Positions 17,304 through 26,681 of a stretch of 64,000 nt of DNA are shown here, one piece after another. The stretch comes from an uncultured Alphaproteobacteria bacterium. Its GTDB lineage: Bacteria; Pseudomonadota; Alphaproteobacteria; HIMB59. Made by a program: the position numbers and the translations under genes. Where the stretch lies: NCBI GenBank assembly GCA_902613845.1, contig CACMIW010000004.1, positions 52,498 through 116,497 of the forward strand, written 5' to 3'. Each line of letters opens with the position of its first letter. Within the stretch, counting starts at the first letter, position 1. Below the pieces are notes generated by a model. The model made no database searches. It was given only the letters and a program-made list of their open reading frames with translations, and was not told where the DNA came from.

Positions 17304-17887
17304 TGTTTCTAATATTAACGTTTGCCTATTTGATGGGATCTATACCTTTTGGGAAATTAATAACCAAATTTTTAACAAGCAAAGACATAACCAAGACAGG
17401 ATCAGGTAATATAGGTGCAACCAATGTATACAGAAGTGTATCAAAAAAAGCTGGTATTGCTGTCCTGTTATTAGATGGAATAAAACCAATTTGTGCATTT
17501 TTAATAATTTATTATTTATTTCCAGAACACTACCCGAAATATAAATATTTAATTTTTCTTTTTTCTATAATTGGACATATTTTTCCAATTTGGCTATATT
17601 TTAAAGGTGGAAAAGGTGTGGCATGCTTTTTTGGTGCAAATTTATTTTTAACTCCTATTCCAACGATTTTAGCAATGATCCTGTGGTTTTTTACAGTCAA
17701 AATTACTAAACTTTCTTCTTTAGGAGCCCTTTTATCAATATTTCTTTTGACAATTTATCAATTAATTTTTATTTATGGCAACTTAGAAAAAGGAATAATT
17801 TTTATTATTTTTCTTTTAATATTTTCTAAACACAGTTCAAATATTAAAAGATTAATTAAAGGCGAAGAAAATAAAATAAATTTATAG
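17303..17887 (+). CDS. plsY: Glycerol-3-phosphate acyltransferase PlsY
   Basis: Integral membrane acyltransferase using acyl-phosphate to acylate glycerol 3-phosphate, the first step to phosphatidic acid. About five hydrophobic helices. The three cytoplasmic motifs are visible: GSIPFG near the start, GSGNIGATNVYR, and HIFPIWLYFKGGKGVA. The ATG chosen (MFLILTFAYLMGSIPFG) overlaps the pyrB stop as TGATG; a TTG 24 nt upstream is also open. Two bases separate it from topA. A dprA gene commonly found between plsY and topA is absent. Confidence 0.93.
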   Translation: MFLILTFAYLMGSIPFGKLITKFLTSKDITKTGSGNIGATNVYRSVSKKAGIAVLLLDGIKPICAFLIIYYLFPEHYPKYKYLIFLFSIIGHIFPIWLYFKGGKGVACFFGANLFLTPIPTILAMILWFFTVKITKLSSLGALLSIFLLTIYQLIFIYGNLEKGIIFIIFLLIFSKHSSNIKRLIKGEENKINL

Positions 17888-17889
17888 TT

Positions 17890-20403
17890 ATGAACTTACT
17901 TGTTGTAGAGTCACCCGCAAAAGCTAAGACGATAAATAAATATCTTGGAAATGATTTTGAGGTCATAGCTACGGTTGGTCATTTTAGAGATTTAGCAAAA
18001 AAAGATGGTGTAAAAGTGACTGAAGACTACAGTGATGTTGAGTTAAATTGGGAAACAACAACTGCAGGAATGAAAATGTTGGACAGTATAGAGAAAAAAG
18101 CAGAAGGTTATGAAAAAATTTACCTTGCAACTGATCCAGATAGAGAAGGTGAAGCGATTACATGGCATTTAGTAAAATCTTTAGAAAAAAAAATAGATAA
18201 AAATAAATTTGAGAGAATTACATTTAATGAAATTACTAAAAATGCAGTAATAAATAGTTTTAAAGAGTCTAGGAAAGTTGATGATAATCTAGTTTCTGCA
18301 TATTTAGCCCGAAGAAGTTTAGATTATTTAGCGGGATATAGTTTATCTCCTGTTCTCTGGAGGAAAATGCCTGGGAGTAGATCTGCAGGTAGAGTGCAAT
18401 CTGTAGCAGTAAGACTCATTTATGAAAAAGAAATTGAGATTGAACAATTTGAGCCAGAGAAATTCTATAAAATAAATGTACATGGGGAAATTAACGGTGC
18501 AAAACTCGATACATCCATCACAAGTCTAGATGGGCAAAAAGTAGACAAGCTCTTCTTTAAAAACGAGGCTTTAGCTGAAAAGGCTAAAAATTACTTAAAT
18601 AATAACAAATTTTTCATTAGAAAAATTGATGAAAAGACAATTTCTCGAAAACCAAAAGCACCTTTTAATACTTCAACATTGCAACAAACATCAAATAGTC
18701 AACTAAATTTTAGTGCCAGTCAAACTATGACTATCGCTCAAGGTTTATATATGGGCATAGATATAAATAAAGAAACTATAGCTTTAATCACTTATATGAG
18801 AACAGATAGCATAACGCTTTCTAAAGACTCCATTGATACAATAAGAAAAAATATAAGTGATGAATATGGTGATAAATATTTACCAGATAAGCCTATTGAG
18901 TATAAGTCTAGAAAAAAGAATGCACAGGAAGCGCACGAGGCAATTAGACCAACAGATATTTCAATAAAGCCTGAAAGTATAAAAGACTATTTAAGTGAAG
19001 AACAATTTAAACTTTACGATTTAATTTGGAAAAGAACATTAGCCTCTCAAATGACAAGTGCTGAAACTAACCAAAATACACTTCAAATAGATTGTGAAGA
19101 AAAAAACATAACTTTAAAAGCAACGCTTGGTAAATTAATTTTTGATGGATATAAAAAAGTTTATAACCTACAAGATGATGACGAAGAACAAATTATTTCA
19201 CTATTAGAAAATATAAAAGAAAATGATAAATACATTGTAGGTGAAGTTGAAACACTAGAGTCATATACTTCTCCTCCATCTAGATATACTGATGCCAGTT
19301 TAGTAAAAAAATTAGAAGAGTTAGAAATTGGAAGACCTTCAACCTATGCCTCTATAATTCAAACAATTGTCAATAGAGGTTATGTTTTAAAAAGTGGAAA
19401 ATCATTTATACTTAATGATCGCGGTAGAGTAGTAAATGTATTTTTATGTAATTATTTTAAAAAATTTCTTGAATATAAATTTACAGCTGATTTAGAAAAT
19501 CAGCTTGATGATGTGGCCGCTGATAAAGCGGAATGGAAAAATATTGTTTTAAATTTTTGGAAGGATTTTGAGTTTTTCATAAATCAGGTTATGGGTAAGC
19601 CTAATAGAGAAGTTATTGACGTGATAAATGAGGAATTATCACCAGTTATTTTTAGAAAAATTGGAGGAGACATAGATATCAAATGTTCCTCTTGGGCAAA
19701 CACAGAAAATTGTGAAGGCAATTTGGGTGTGAAAGTTGGAAAAATGGGAGGTTTTATTGGCTGCTCAAATTACCCTGAATGTAAATTTACAATTTCTATA
19801 GGTGCATTCGTTAAAGAGGTAAATCCAAAAAATCGTGAGGGAGATGACATCATCACTTTTCCAAGAACCCTAGGTATAGATGCTGACTCTAAAAAAGAAA
19901 TAGCAGTTCATTTGGGTCCATATGGCTATTATCTACAATTAGGAAAAGAAACTGATGAAGATAAGCCTAAAAGAGTAACTCTTCCTAAAAGCTATGATCA
20001 AAATACAATTGGTATGAATATTGCTAGTCAGTTAATTAAGCTACCAATAACACTTGGAAATTTTCCAAATAGTGAAGATCCGGTAATAGCAAACATAGGA
20101 GCGTATGGACCATATGTTAAATGCCAAGATATTTTTGCCTCATTGGGAAGAAAATATGATGTCTTGGAAATTAATTTAGATCAAGCAGTGGAATTGATAA
20201 CAATTAAAAAAAATAAACCTACAAATAAAGTAAGAGAAATAGGAGTTCTAAAGAGAAGAAAACAAAGAGCAAATCTCTATAAAGGAAAGTCAGGAAAGTT
20301 TTATTTTAAAATAGGCATAATGAATTACAAAATTCCTCCAGAATATGATGGAGAAAATTTAACAATTGAAGATGTTGAAAAAATACTTAAAGCTAATCGC
20401 TAA
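17890..20403 (+). CDS. topA: DNA topoisomerase I
   Basis: Type IA topoisomerase relaxing negative supercoils. Toprim domain at residues about 1-115 (VVESPAKAKTINKYLG, TDPDREGEAITWH with the metal-binding acidic residues). The active-site tyrosine is Tyr302 in LITYMRTDS. HEAIRPTDI and LEELEIGRPSTYASI are conserved. C-terminally there is one four-Cys zinc finger (around residues 597-633) and a basic tail. Length 837 is typical. It ends in an 11-nt tail-to-tail overlap with aspS. Confidence 0.97.
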   Translation: MNLLVVESPAKAKTINKYLGNDFEVIATVGHFRDLAKKDGVKVTEDYSDVELNWETTTAGMKMLDSIEKKAEGYEKIYLATDPDREGEAITWHLVKSLEKKIDKNKFERITFNEITKNAVINSFKESRKVDDNLVSAYLARRSLDYLAGYSLSPVLWRKMPGSRSAGRVQSVAVRLIYEKEIEIEQFEPEKFYKINVHGEINGAKLDTSITSLDGQKVDKLFFKNEALAEKAKNYLNNNKFFIRKIDEKTISRKPKAPFNTSTLQQTSNSQLNFSASQTMTIAQGLYMGIDINKETIALITYMRTDSITLSKDSIDTIRKNISDEYGDKYLPDKPIEYKSRKKNAQEAHEAIRPTDISIKPESIKDYLSEEQFKLYDLIWKRTLASQMTSAETNQNTLQIDCEEKNITLKATLGKLIFDGYKKVYNLQDDDEEQIISLLENIKENDKYIVGEVETLESYTSPPSRYTDASLVKKLEELEIGRPSTYASIIQTIVNRGYVLKSGKSFILNDRGRVVNVFLCNYFKKFLEYKFTADLENQLDDVAADKAEWKNIVLNFWKDFEFFINQVMGKPNREVIDVINEELSPVIFRKIGGDIDIKCSSWANTENCEGNLGVKVGKMGGFIGCSNYPECKFTISIGAFVKEVNPKNREGDDIITFPRTLGIDADSKKEIAVHLGPYGYYLQLGKETDEDKPKRVTLPKSYDQNTIGMNIASQLIKLPITLGNFPNSEDPVIANIGAYGPYVKCQDIFASLGRKYDVLEINLDQAVELITIKKNKPTNKVREIGVLKRRKQRANLYKGKSGKFYFKIGIMNYKIPPEYDGENLTIEDVEKILKANR

Positions 20404-22168
20404 TTTTTTTTAAATTTAACTCTTTTAATTGTTTATCCTCTATTTTTACTGGTGCATTCATCATTAAGTCTTGAGCTCTTTGGTTAAAGGGAAAAGCTAT
20501 TACTTCTCTGATATTTTCATTTTCACTTAGTAACATTATTATTCTATCTAGACCCGGCGCACATCCTCCGTGTGGGGGAACTCCATAATGAAAAGCATCA
20601 AACAAAGCACTAAATTTTGATTTAATCTCAATTTCGCCATATCCTGCAATTTCAAAAGCTTTTTTCATGATATCTGGTCTATGGTTTCTTATAGCTCCCG
20701 ATGACAATTCTATTCCATTACATACGATGTCATATTGATATGCTAAAACATTCAAGGGGTCATCTTTCGTCAATGCATCCATTCCTCCTTGAGGCATAGA
20801 AAAAGGATTGTGACTAAAGTCAATCTTGCCAGTTAAGACATCTTTTTCATACATAGGGTAATCAACAATCCAGCAAAATTCATATTTATTTTTATCAATT
20901 AAATTTAAATCCTCTCCTACTTTTGAAATAACCTTTGATGAGAACTCATACGACTCATCTGGTAAATCACACACAAAAAGTAATCCATCATTTAAATTAA
21001 AATTATTATCTTTAATCATTTGGTTTAACTTTTCTTGATTAAAATTTTTAGCTAATGGGCCTTTTGGTAGTGAATTTTCAAAGTTAATATATCCAAGACC
21101 CTTTTTTCCTTGTTCTTGAGCCCATTTATTAAGGTTATCGTAAAAACTTCTTGGCTTACCCTCAGAATTGAGAGCTTGAATGCAATTAACAATAGCACCT
21201 TTTTGAATTAAATTTTCAAAAATTTGAAGACCTGAGCCCTCAAAATAATTTGTCACATTAGCTAATCTCAGAGGATTTCTTAAATCTGGTTTATCGCATC
21301 CAAAATTTTCTAAACTATCTTTGTAAGTAAAAGCTGGGAATGGAAGTTTATTTATTAATTTATCTTTAGATTTAAATCTATCAAAAGTATTAAATAGCAA
21401 ACGACTGATGACATCTAAAACATCCTCTTGTGTGGCAAAACTCATTTCCATATCAATTTGATAAAATTCACCAGGGGATCTATCAGCCCTACTATCTTCA
21501 TCTCTGAAACATGGAGCTATCTGAAAATATTTATCAACACCAGAAGCTATATAAAGTTGCTTAAATTGCTGAGGTGCTTGAGGCAAAGCATAAAAGGATC
21601 CTTTATGTAATCTGGAGGGTACCAGGTAATCTCTAGCACCTTCTGGAGAAGGAGCTGTTAGAATTGGCGTTGCTAATTCCATGAAACCCTCATTATTCAT
21701 AAAATCTCTTACATAATTTATAATTTGATTTCTTAGCTTAATGTTACGTTGCATTTTGGTTCTTCTTAGGTCTAAATATCTATATTTTAATCTTACCTCT
21801 TCACCATAATCACTGTCAGAATTAACCTCAAGCGGCAGTGTTTTAGAGCATCGGCTTAATATTTCAAAACTTTCTATTTTCAATTCAACTTCGCCAGACT
21901 CTAAATTTGTATTAATAGTTTCCTCGCTTCTTTTGGTTATTAGACCAGAGATTTTAATCACATCCTCGTTTTTTATTTTTGATAATTCAGAAAAATTAAC
22001 AGATGTATTATCTACAACACATTGTAAAAGTGAGGTTGAGTCTCTTAAATCTATAAATAATAAATTTCCATGATCTCTTGATCTATTAACCCATCCGGAA
22101 ACTGTAATTTTTTTATCTACTAGTTTATTATCAATATCTTTTAAGTAATAATCTCTATAACTATTCAT
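20393..22168 (-). CDS. aspS: Aspartate-tRNA ligase (probably non-discriminating, Asp/Asn)
   Basis: Class II synthetase: N-terminal OB-fold anticodon domain (residues about 1-105), catalytic core with FMNNEGFMELATPILTAPSPEGARDYLVP split across motif 2's neighbourhood, motif 2 CFRDEDSRADRSPGEFYQID, the bacterial GAD insertion, and motif 3 GGCAPGLDRIIMLL. The DRSPGEFYQID form is the alphaproteobacterial type. With GatCAB encoded nearby and no asnS in view, it probably aspartylates both tRNA(Asp) and tRNA(Asn); this is inference. It overlaps hda by 8 nt. Confidence 0.95.
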   Translation of the reverse strand: MNSYRDYYLKDIDNKLVDKKITVSGWVNRSRDHGNLLFIDLRDSTSLLQCVVDNTSVNFSELSKIKNEDVIKISGLITKRSEETINTNLESGEVELKIESFEILSRCSKTLPLEVNSDSDYGEEVRLKYRYLDLRRTKMQRNIKLRNQIINYVRDFMNNEGFMELATPILTAPSPEGARDYLVPSRLHKGSFYALPQAPQQFKQLYIASGVDKYFQIAPCFRDEDSRADRSPGEFYQIDMEMSFATQEDVLDVISRLLFNTFDRFKSKDKLINKLPFPAFTYKDSLENFGCDKPDLRNPLRLANVTNYFEGSGLQIFENLIQKGAIVNCIQALNSEGKPRSFYDNLNKWAQEQGKKGLGYINFENSLPKGPLAKNFNQEKLNQMIKDNNFNLNDGLLFVCDLPDESYEFSSKVISKVGEDLNLIDKNKYEFCWIVDYPMYEKDVLTGKIDFSHNPFSMPQGGMDALTKDDPLNVLAYQYDIVCNGIELSSGAIRNHRPDIMKKAFEIAGYGEIEIKSKFSALFDAFHYGVPPHGGCAPGLDRIIMLLSENENIREVIAFPFNQRAQDLMMNAPVKIEDKQLKELNLKKISD

Positions 22169-22775
22169 AGTACTTTCTAATTAGTGACAAATTAATATTA
22201 TGGTTATTCTCATAAAGCAAATGATTAATGGTTTCTGCTGCCTCAAATGCTTCTAGATATGTTCTTTCAATATGATTCATTACTTCAATAATAATCTTTT
22301 CTGGAACAGTTATAGATTTTAAAAACAAATATTTTTTTATTAATTTTAAAAGAAGGTCTTTATTAGGGTTTTGTATATTGCATAAATTAAATAGTCTTAA
22401 CCTTGACTCAATATCTGGTAAATAAATTTTGTCAGATAGATTTTCAATAGAGCTGTCAGAGGTAAATATAGTCAATGGAATATTATTTGATATAAAGTGC
22501 TGTAAGAAGTGAAAAAAATTTTCATCTTTTGCAGGTAAATTATTTAAGTCTAAATAAGTTTCTTCCTTTATATGTAAATCTTTAGGTAGTTTATTAATCA
22601 AATTAGTTTTAAAAACCTTAGAAAAATTATTTGCAATCGAGGTTTTACCAGATTTTCTAGGTCCATAAATAATTAGGTATTTTACTCTTTTCTTGATCGA
22701 TTGAATTGCAGAATCATTTTCTGAAGAAAGTATTATTTCCTTATCAGAGCTGTCTAAATTTAAAAATGTTTGCAC
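22161..22775 (-). CDS. hda: DnaA-related regulatory ATPase (Hda/HdaA-like)
   Basis: Short AAA+ protein of 204 residues with Walker A GPRKSGKTS at 38-46, a Walker B-like YLDLNNL, and the sensor region YLPDIESRLRLFN that resembles DnaA/Hda 'L..pDL.SRl'. Hda with the beta clamp stimulates DnaA-ATP hydrolysis and prevents over-initiation. The N-terminal QTFLNL could be a weak clamp-binding motif. There is no DNA-binding domain IV, which rules out DnaA itself. The neighbours (purM on one side and a small secreted protein) match hda loci in proteobacteria. Confidence 0.78.
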   Translation of the reverse strand: MQTFLNLDSSDKEIILSSENDSAIQSIKKRVKYLIIYGPRKSGKTSIANNFSKVFKTNLINKLPKDLHIKEETYLDLNNLPAKDENFFHFLQHFISNNIPLTIFTSDSSIENLSDKIYLPDIESRLRLFNLCNIQNPNKDLLLKLIKKYLFLKSITVPEKIIIEVMNHIERTYLEAFEAAETINHLLYENNHNINLSLIRKYYE

Positions 22776-23410
22776 TAAAAAAAGTTTACCAAGAAATTAA
22801 TCTGTTTATCATCATAGATATTTTCGAAATCTAATAGTAATTTGTTTTTTTCATAAGATAATATCTTGGGCTCTAAACCAGTAAAGTATTTTAATTTTTT
22901 ATAATTTGATGTATCGATAGATAATTGATAAGAGCTTTTATTTTTATCCAAGAGTTTAAACCATAATGATTTTAAATTTACATTTTTTGAAAACTTGTGT
23001 AATCGAAAATAATTTCCATTAAAATTTAAGTATATATAAGAGTCTTTTTCAAAGTTTTGAATAATAAAATTTGGACAATTTTCAAATTTATTATTAAATT
23101 TAAAAAAATTTTCTAATAATGAACAATTTAAAAAAAATAAATTATGATTGATATTTTTTGTATATAATTCTTTAGATAAATTATCTATATCAACATTAAG
23201 AGATATTTGAGTATTACTAAAATTAATATTATAAATATTTTTTTCTATTGAAGGTATAATGTCTTCTTGAGTAATTGAATTATTAATTCTTAAAAGTAAT
23301 TCTTGATAATTTTGAAGATTGCTGTCTTTTTGAATAGTAATTTCTTGATAAGCTGATAAATTTTTTAAGTTAAATGTAAGGAATATACTAATTAGATATA
23401 AATATTTCAT
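22775..23410 (-). CDS. Small secreted protein of unknown function (possible reduced DUF2066)
   Basis: A 211-residue protein with a signal peptide (MKYLYLISIFLTFNL... cut probably after LSA). The mature part begins YQEITIQKDSNLQNYQELLLRINNS and then alternates beta-like and helical segments. No catalytic motif is recognised; three cysteines are scattered. Its place between hda and purM is where DUF2066 periplasmic proteins occur in other proteobacteria, and the region after the signal peptide faintly resembles their 'v.v.d.s...r..al..aL..vl.rvsG' start. I infer a shrunken relative at best. It starts head-to-head with purM, sharing one base. Confidence 0.45.
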   Translation of the reverse strand: MKYLYLISIFLTFNLKNLSAYQEITIQKDSNLQNYQELLLRINNSITQEDIIPSIEKNIYNINFSNTQISLNVDIDNLSKELYTKNINHNLFFLNCSLLENFFKFNNKFENCPNFIIQNFEKDSYIYLNFNGNYFRLHKFSKNVNLKSLWFKLLDKNKSSYQLSIDTSNYKKLKYFTGLEPKILSYEKNKLLLDFENIYDDKQINFLVNFF

Positions 23411-24360
23411 TGAGCAAACTATACAAAAAATCTGGTGTTGATGTAATAAAAACTGACAAACTTATTAGTCAGGCACTTAAATTCATCAAAAGCTCTCACA
23501 ATGATAAAGTTTTAGGAAATAAATTAGGTTTTAGTGCAGAATATAGAGTTAGCAAGGATGTTACGCTTTGTGCCGCTACGGATGGAGTTGGAACTAAAGC
23601 TATATTGGCTGCTGAGCTTAATAATTATAAAGGAATTGGACAAGATTTGGTTGGAATGTGCTCAAATGATTTGCTTTGCAACAAGGCAAAACCACTATTT
23701 TTTTTGGACTATTTTGCCTGCAGTTCGGTAAAGTCAAAACAATATACTGAAATATTAAGAAGTATCACAAGTGCTTGCAAAAAAATTAATTGCTCACTTA
23801 TCGGAGGTGAAACAGCTGAAATGCCATCTTTATATAAGGGTAATCATTTTGATATTGCTGGTTTTTTAATAGGAATAAAAGAAAGATTTAAAACTTTAAA
23901 TATAAAAAAAGGGGATCTTATATTTGGAATAAAATCAAATGGATTTCACTCAAATGGATATTCTCTTATTAGAAAAATTATTAGAAATAATAAAATTAAT
24001 GTTAAAAGAGCAACATTTAATAAACAAAAGCTTTCTAATCTTATAATGAGACCTACACGTCTTTACCATAGGCATATTAATAATTATGATTTGAGGCATA
24101 TAAAGACACTCTCCCACATAACTGGAGGTGGTGTTTATTCAAATTTTAAACGTAGCATTCCTAAAGGTACAAAATTTGATTTAAATATTATGAAGCTGCC
24201 TAAAGAGTACGATTTTATTAAAGATAATATTAATATTACTAATCTTGAGTTAATGGAAATATTTAATTGTGGAATAGGTATGATATTTGTAATCAACAAA
24301 AAGCATTATAAAAGATTTATTAAAAGGAACTTGTTTAGTCTTATTGGTGAAATTAAATAA
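23410..24360 (+). CDS. purM: Phosphoribosylformylglycinamidine cyclo-ligase (AIR synthetase)
   Basis: ATP-dependent ring closure of FGAM to AIR in purine synthesis. Conserved blocks: YKKSGVDV at the start, ATDGVGTK, VGMCSNDLLCNKAKPLFFLDYFA, SLIGGETAEMPSLY, SNGFHSNGYSL and LSHITGGGVYSNF. At 316 residues it is shorter than the usual about 345, mostly at the C-terminus. The only plausible start is TTG, because homology begins within five codons; this TTG overlaps the start codon of the divergent secreted-protein gene. purN follows with a 14-17 nt overlap. Confidence 0.95.
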   Translation: MSKLYKKSGVDVIKTDKLISQALKFIKSSHNDKVLGNKLGFSAEYRVSKDVTLCAATDGVGTKAILAAELNNYKGIGQDLVGMCSNDLLCNKAKPLFFLDYFACSSVKSKQYTEILRSITSACKKINCSLIGGETAEMPSLYKGNHFDIAGFLIGIKERFKTLNIKKGDLIFGIKSNGFHSNGYSLIRKIIRNNKINVKRATFNKQKLSNLIMRPTRLYHRHINNYDLRHIKTLSHITGGGVYSNFKRSIPKGTKFDLNIMKLPKEYDFIKDNINITNLELMEIFNCGIGMIFVINKKHYKRFIKRNLFSLIGEIK

Positions 24361-24901
24361 TTATAAAAAAGTTTCTTTTTTAATATCAGGGAGTGGTTCA
24401 AATCTACTAAAAATATTAAAAAAAAATCATATAAATAAAGATTTTAAAGTAATTACCATTATTAGTAGTACTAATATCTCAACAAAAATTAAATCATATG
24501 TGAGTAAATTTTATAAAGGGGTATATATAAAAGAATATCAAAAATCATTACAAAAACAAAATTTCTATAATACAGACGTAATTTTTTCAGTTGGTTATAT
24601 GAGGGTTATTGAAAAGAGTATCATTAAAAATTTTGATGTTATAAACCTACATCCCTCTATCCTACCTAACTATAAAGGTCTTATGACACAAAAAAGAATG
24701 TTGATAAATAATGAAAAAAACTACGGTTTTACAATTCACAAAGTATCAATTTTATTAGATGAAGGTAAAGTTATCTCCAATAAAATTAAAAAGATTATAA
24801 CTAAAAATGAGTCAGAACTTTTGAAAAAACATAAAAGTTTAGAGCATAATTTTGTTTATAAGCAATTTGTAAAATATTTGTTAAACCAGTTCAGAGCCTG
24901 A
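24344..24901 (+). CDS. purN: Phosphoribosylglycinamide formyltransferase
   Basis: Transfers a formyl group from 10-formyl-THF to [18 protein letters not shown] is the phosphate-binding start, [14 protein letters not shown] the central segment, and [14 protein letters not shown] carries the catalytic Asn and His. The catalytic Asp is in [11 protein letters not shown]. Start is TTG (or GTG three bases later), inside purM. The C-terminus overlaps ndk tail-to-tail by 21 nt. It is divergent but complete. Confidence 0.92.
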   Translation: MVKLNNYKKVSFLISGSGSNLLKILKKNHINKDFKVITIISSTNISTKIKSYVSKFYKGVYIKEYQKSLQKQNFYNTDVIFSVGYMRVIEKSIIKNFDVINLHPSILPNYKGLMTQKRMLINNEKNYGFTIHKVSILLDEGKVISNKIKKIITKNESELLKKHKSLEHNFVYKQFVKYLLNQFRA

Positions 24902-25294
24902 AAAAAAGAAACTTATTTCAATTTTTGCATTTTCCTCAGAGTCACTTCCATGAACTGAGTTTGCTTCAATAGACTCAGCATATTGTTTTCTTATAGTTCC
25001 CTCTTCTGCTTCAGCTGGGTTAGTAGCACCCATTATTTTACGATAATTAGCGACAGCATTATTACCTTCTAAAACTTGAACTTGAACTGGACCAGATGTC
25101 ATATATTCCACTAAGCTGTCAAAAAAAGGTCTCTCTTTATGTACTTCATAAAATATCTCTGCCTGTTTTTTTGTTAAATACAATTTTTTTGAAGCTAATA
25201 TTTTTAGTTCTGAACTTTCAATAATTTGGTTTATATGTCCTATCAGATTTCTTTTTACAGCATCTGGTTTAATTATGGAGAATGTTTTTTGCAT
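24881..25294 (-). CDS. ndk: Nucleoside diphosphate kinase
   Basis: Balances NTP/NDP pools through a phosphohistidine intermediate. Active-site His115 lies in [44 protein letters not shown] and [16 protein letters not shown] are all standard. Length 137 is normal. The gene is transcribed towards purN, and pepA lies directly upstream on the same strand (7-nt gap). Confidence 0.97.
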   Translation of the reverse strand: MQKTFSIIKPDAVKRNLIGHINQIIESSELKILASKKLYLTKKQAEIFYEVHKERPFFDSLVEYMTSGPVQVQVLEGNNAVANYRKIMGATNPAEAEEGTIRKQYAESIEANSVHGSDSEENAKIEISFFFSGSELV

Positions 25295-25301
25295 GAAGCT
25301 G

Positions 25302-26681
25302 CTAATTTCTAAAATACTTATCTATAAAATCTGAAATCAAAGTCAAGCCGAAACCAGTTGAACCTTTATTATTCATTATATCTCCAGCATTTTTCCAAGT
25401 TGTTCCTGCTATGTCAAGGTGTGCCCATTTTGTATTTTTTGGAACAAACCTCTGAAGAAATTGAGCTGCCGTAACTGATCCACCATACCTGCCTGCTCCG
25501 ATATTTTTTAAATCAACAAATGGAGAATTAAGTTCTTTATCAAAATCATCATGTAAAGGCATCCTCCAAACTTTTTCATTTGTATCAAGACCAGCTTGGT
25601 AAAGAGTGTTAGCTAACTTATCATCATTACAAAATAGACCAGCATAGTGCTGACCTAAAGCTACCATAATCGCTCCAGTTAGAGTCGCAAAATCAACAAC
25701 TATTTTGGGTTTATATTTTTCACATCCATATGTAATAATATCAGCTAATACTAGTCTACCTTCAGCATCAGTATTAAGAACTTCTACATTTATACCTTTA
25801 TAAGATTTAATTATATCTCCAGGTTTGTAAGCGCTTCCACTAGGCATATTTTCAACTAGCCCGACAATTCCTGCATAAGAAAAATTTGTTTTAATTTCGC
25901 TTAGATATTTCATAATCGATACAGTTACTGCTGAACCTGCCATATCCCATTTCATATCCTCCATTCCACCACTTGGTTTTATTGAAATGCCACCACTATC
26001 AAAACAAACACCCTTTCCAACAAACAAAATATCTACGTTTTTTTTTATATTTTTTTTTGAAAACTCCATAACAATTGGTTCTCTTTGACTACCTTGACTT
26101 ACAGCTAATAAACAATTTAGGCCTATTTTTTTTAAATCTTTTTCGTTAAGAGTTTTGATATTAATTTTTTTTTTATCAATTTGGCCCAATGTTCTTTTTG
26201 CAAAAGACTCTGGGTAAATTACATTACTCGGCTCAGAAACTAACTCCTTTAAAAAATTTAATGAATTTAACAAAGTTGAATACTTCTTTGAGAGCTTAAA
26301 ACTAGTTTTAAATTTTGATTTTTTCGAATTATGTTTGTAAAGAGAATAAATAAAATCTTTTTGTAAAAAACCATATACTATTGGATTAATGTCTAAATTA
26401 TTTTCAGAATTTAAAACAATTTCCGATATAGAGTTTTTAATTGAAAAATCATACAAAAAAGAACCAATTACAGATTTATTAAAATGCGTAAGATTTAATC
26501 TTTCAGTATATAAATCTAGGATAAATTGAGAATTTTTTAAATATGCTAAATACTTAAAAATAACGATTTTATTGTAACTATAGTCGGCTAAGCCTTTTTT
26601 CTTGGATTTTTTTTTACTTATATTAACAGATAATTTAATACTTTGATTAGGTAAATTTATTAAGTTAAATTGTGCTTTCAT
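25302..26681 (-). CDS. pepA: Leucyl (cytosol) aminopeptidase
   Basis: M17 two-metal aminopeptidase. The catalytic half has [30 protein letters not shown] with metal-binding Lys and Asp residues, and [12 protein letters not shown], the family signature. The N-terminal half is divergent, as usual. Two starts are possible: [10 protein letters not shown], chosen because it resembles typical family starts, or an ATG 24 nt further upstream (ending at 26705). With the chosen start, its ATG and that of lptF on the other strand share the palindrome CATG at 26679-26682. Confidence 0.95.
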   Translation of the reverse strand: MKAQFNLINLPNQSIKLSVNISKKKSKKKGLADYSYNKIVIFKYLAYLKNSQFILDLYTERLNLTHFNKSVIGSFLYDFSIKNSISEIVLNSENNLDINPIVYGFLQKDFIYSLYKHNSKKSKFKTSFKLSKKYSTLLNSLNFLKELVSEPSNVIYPESFAKRTLGQIDKKKINIKTLNEKDLKKIGLNCLLAVSQGSQREPIVMEFSKKNIKKNVDILFVGKGVCFDSGGISIKPSGGMEDMKWDMAGSAVTVSIMKYLSEIKTNFSYAGIVGLVENMPSGSAYKPGDIIKSYKGINVEVLNTDAEGRLVLADIITYGCEKYKPKIVVDFATLTGAIMVALGQHYAGLFCNDDKLANTLYQAGLDTNEKVWRMPLHDDFDKELNSPFVDLKNIGAGRYGGSVTAAQFLQRFVPKNTKWAHLDIAGTTWKNAGDIMNNKGSTGFGLTLISDFIDKYFRN

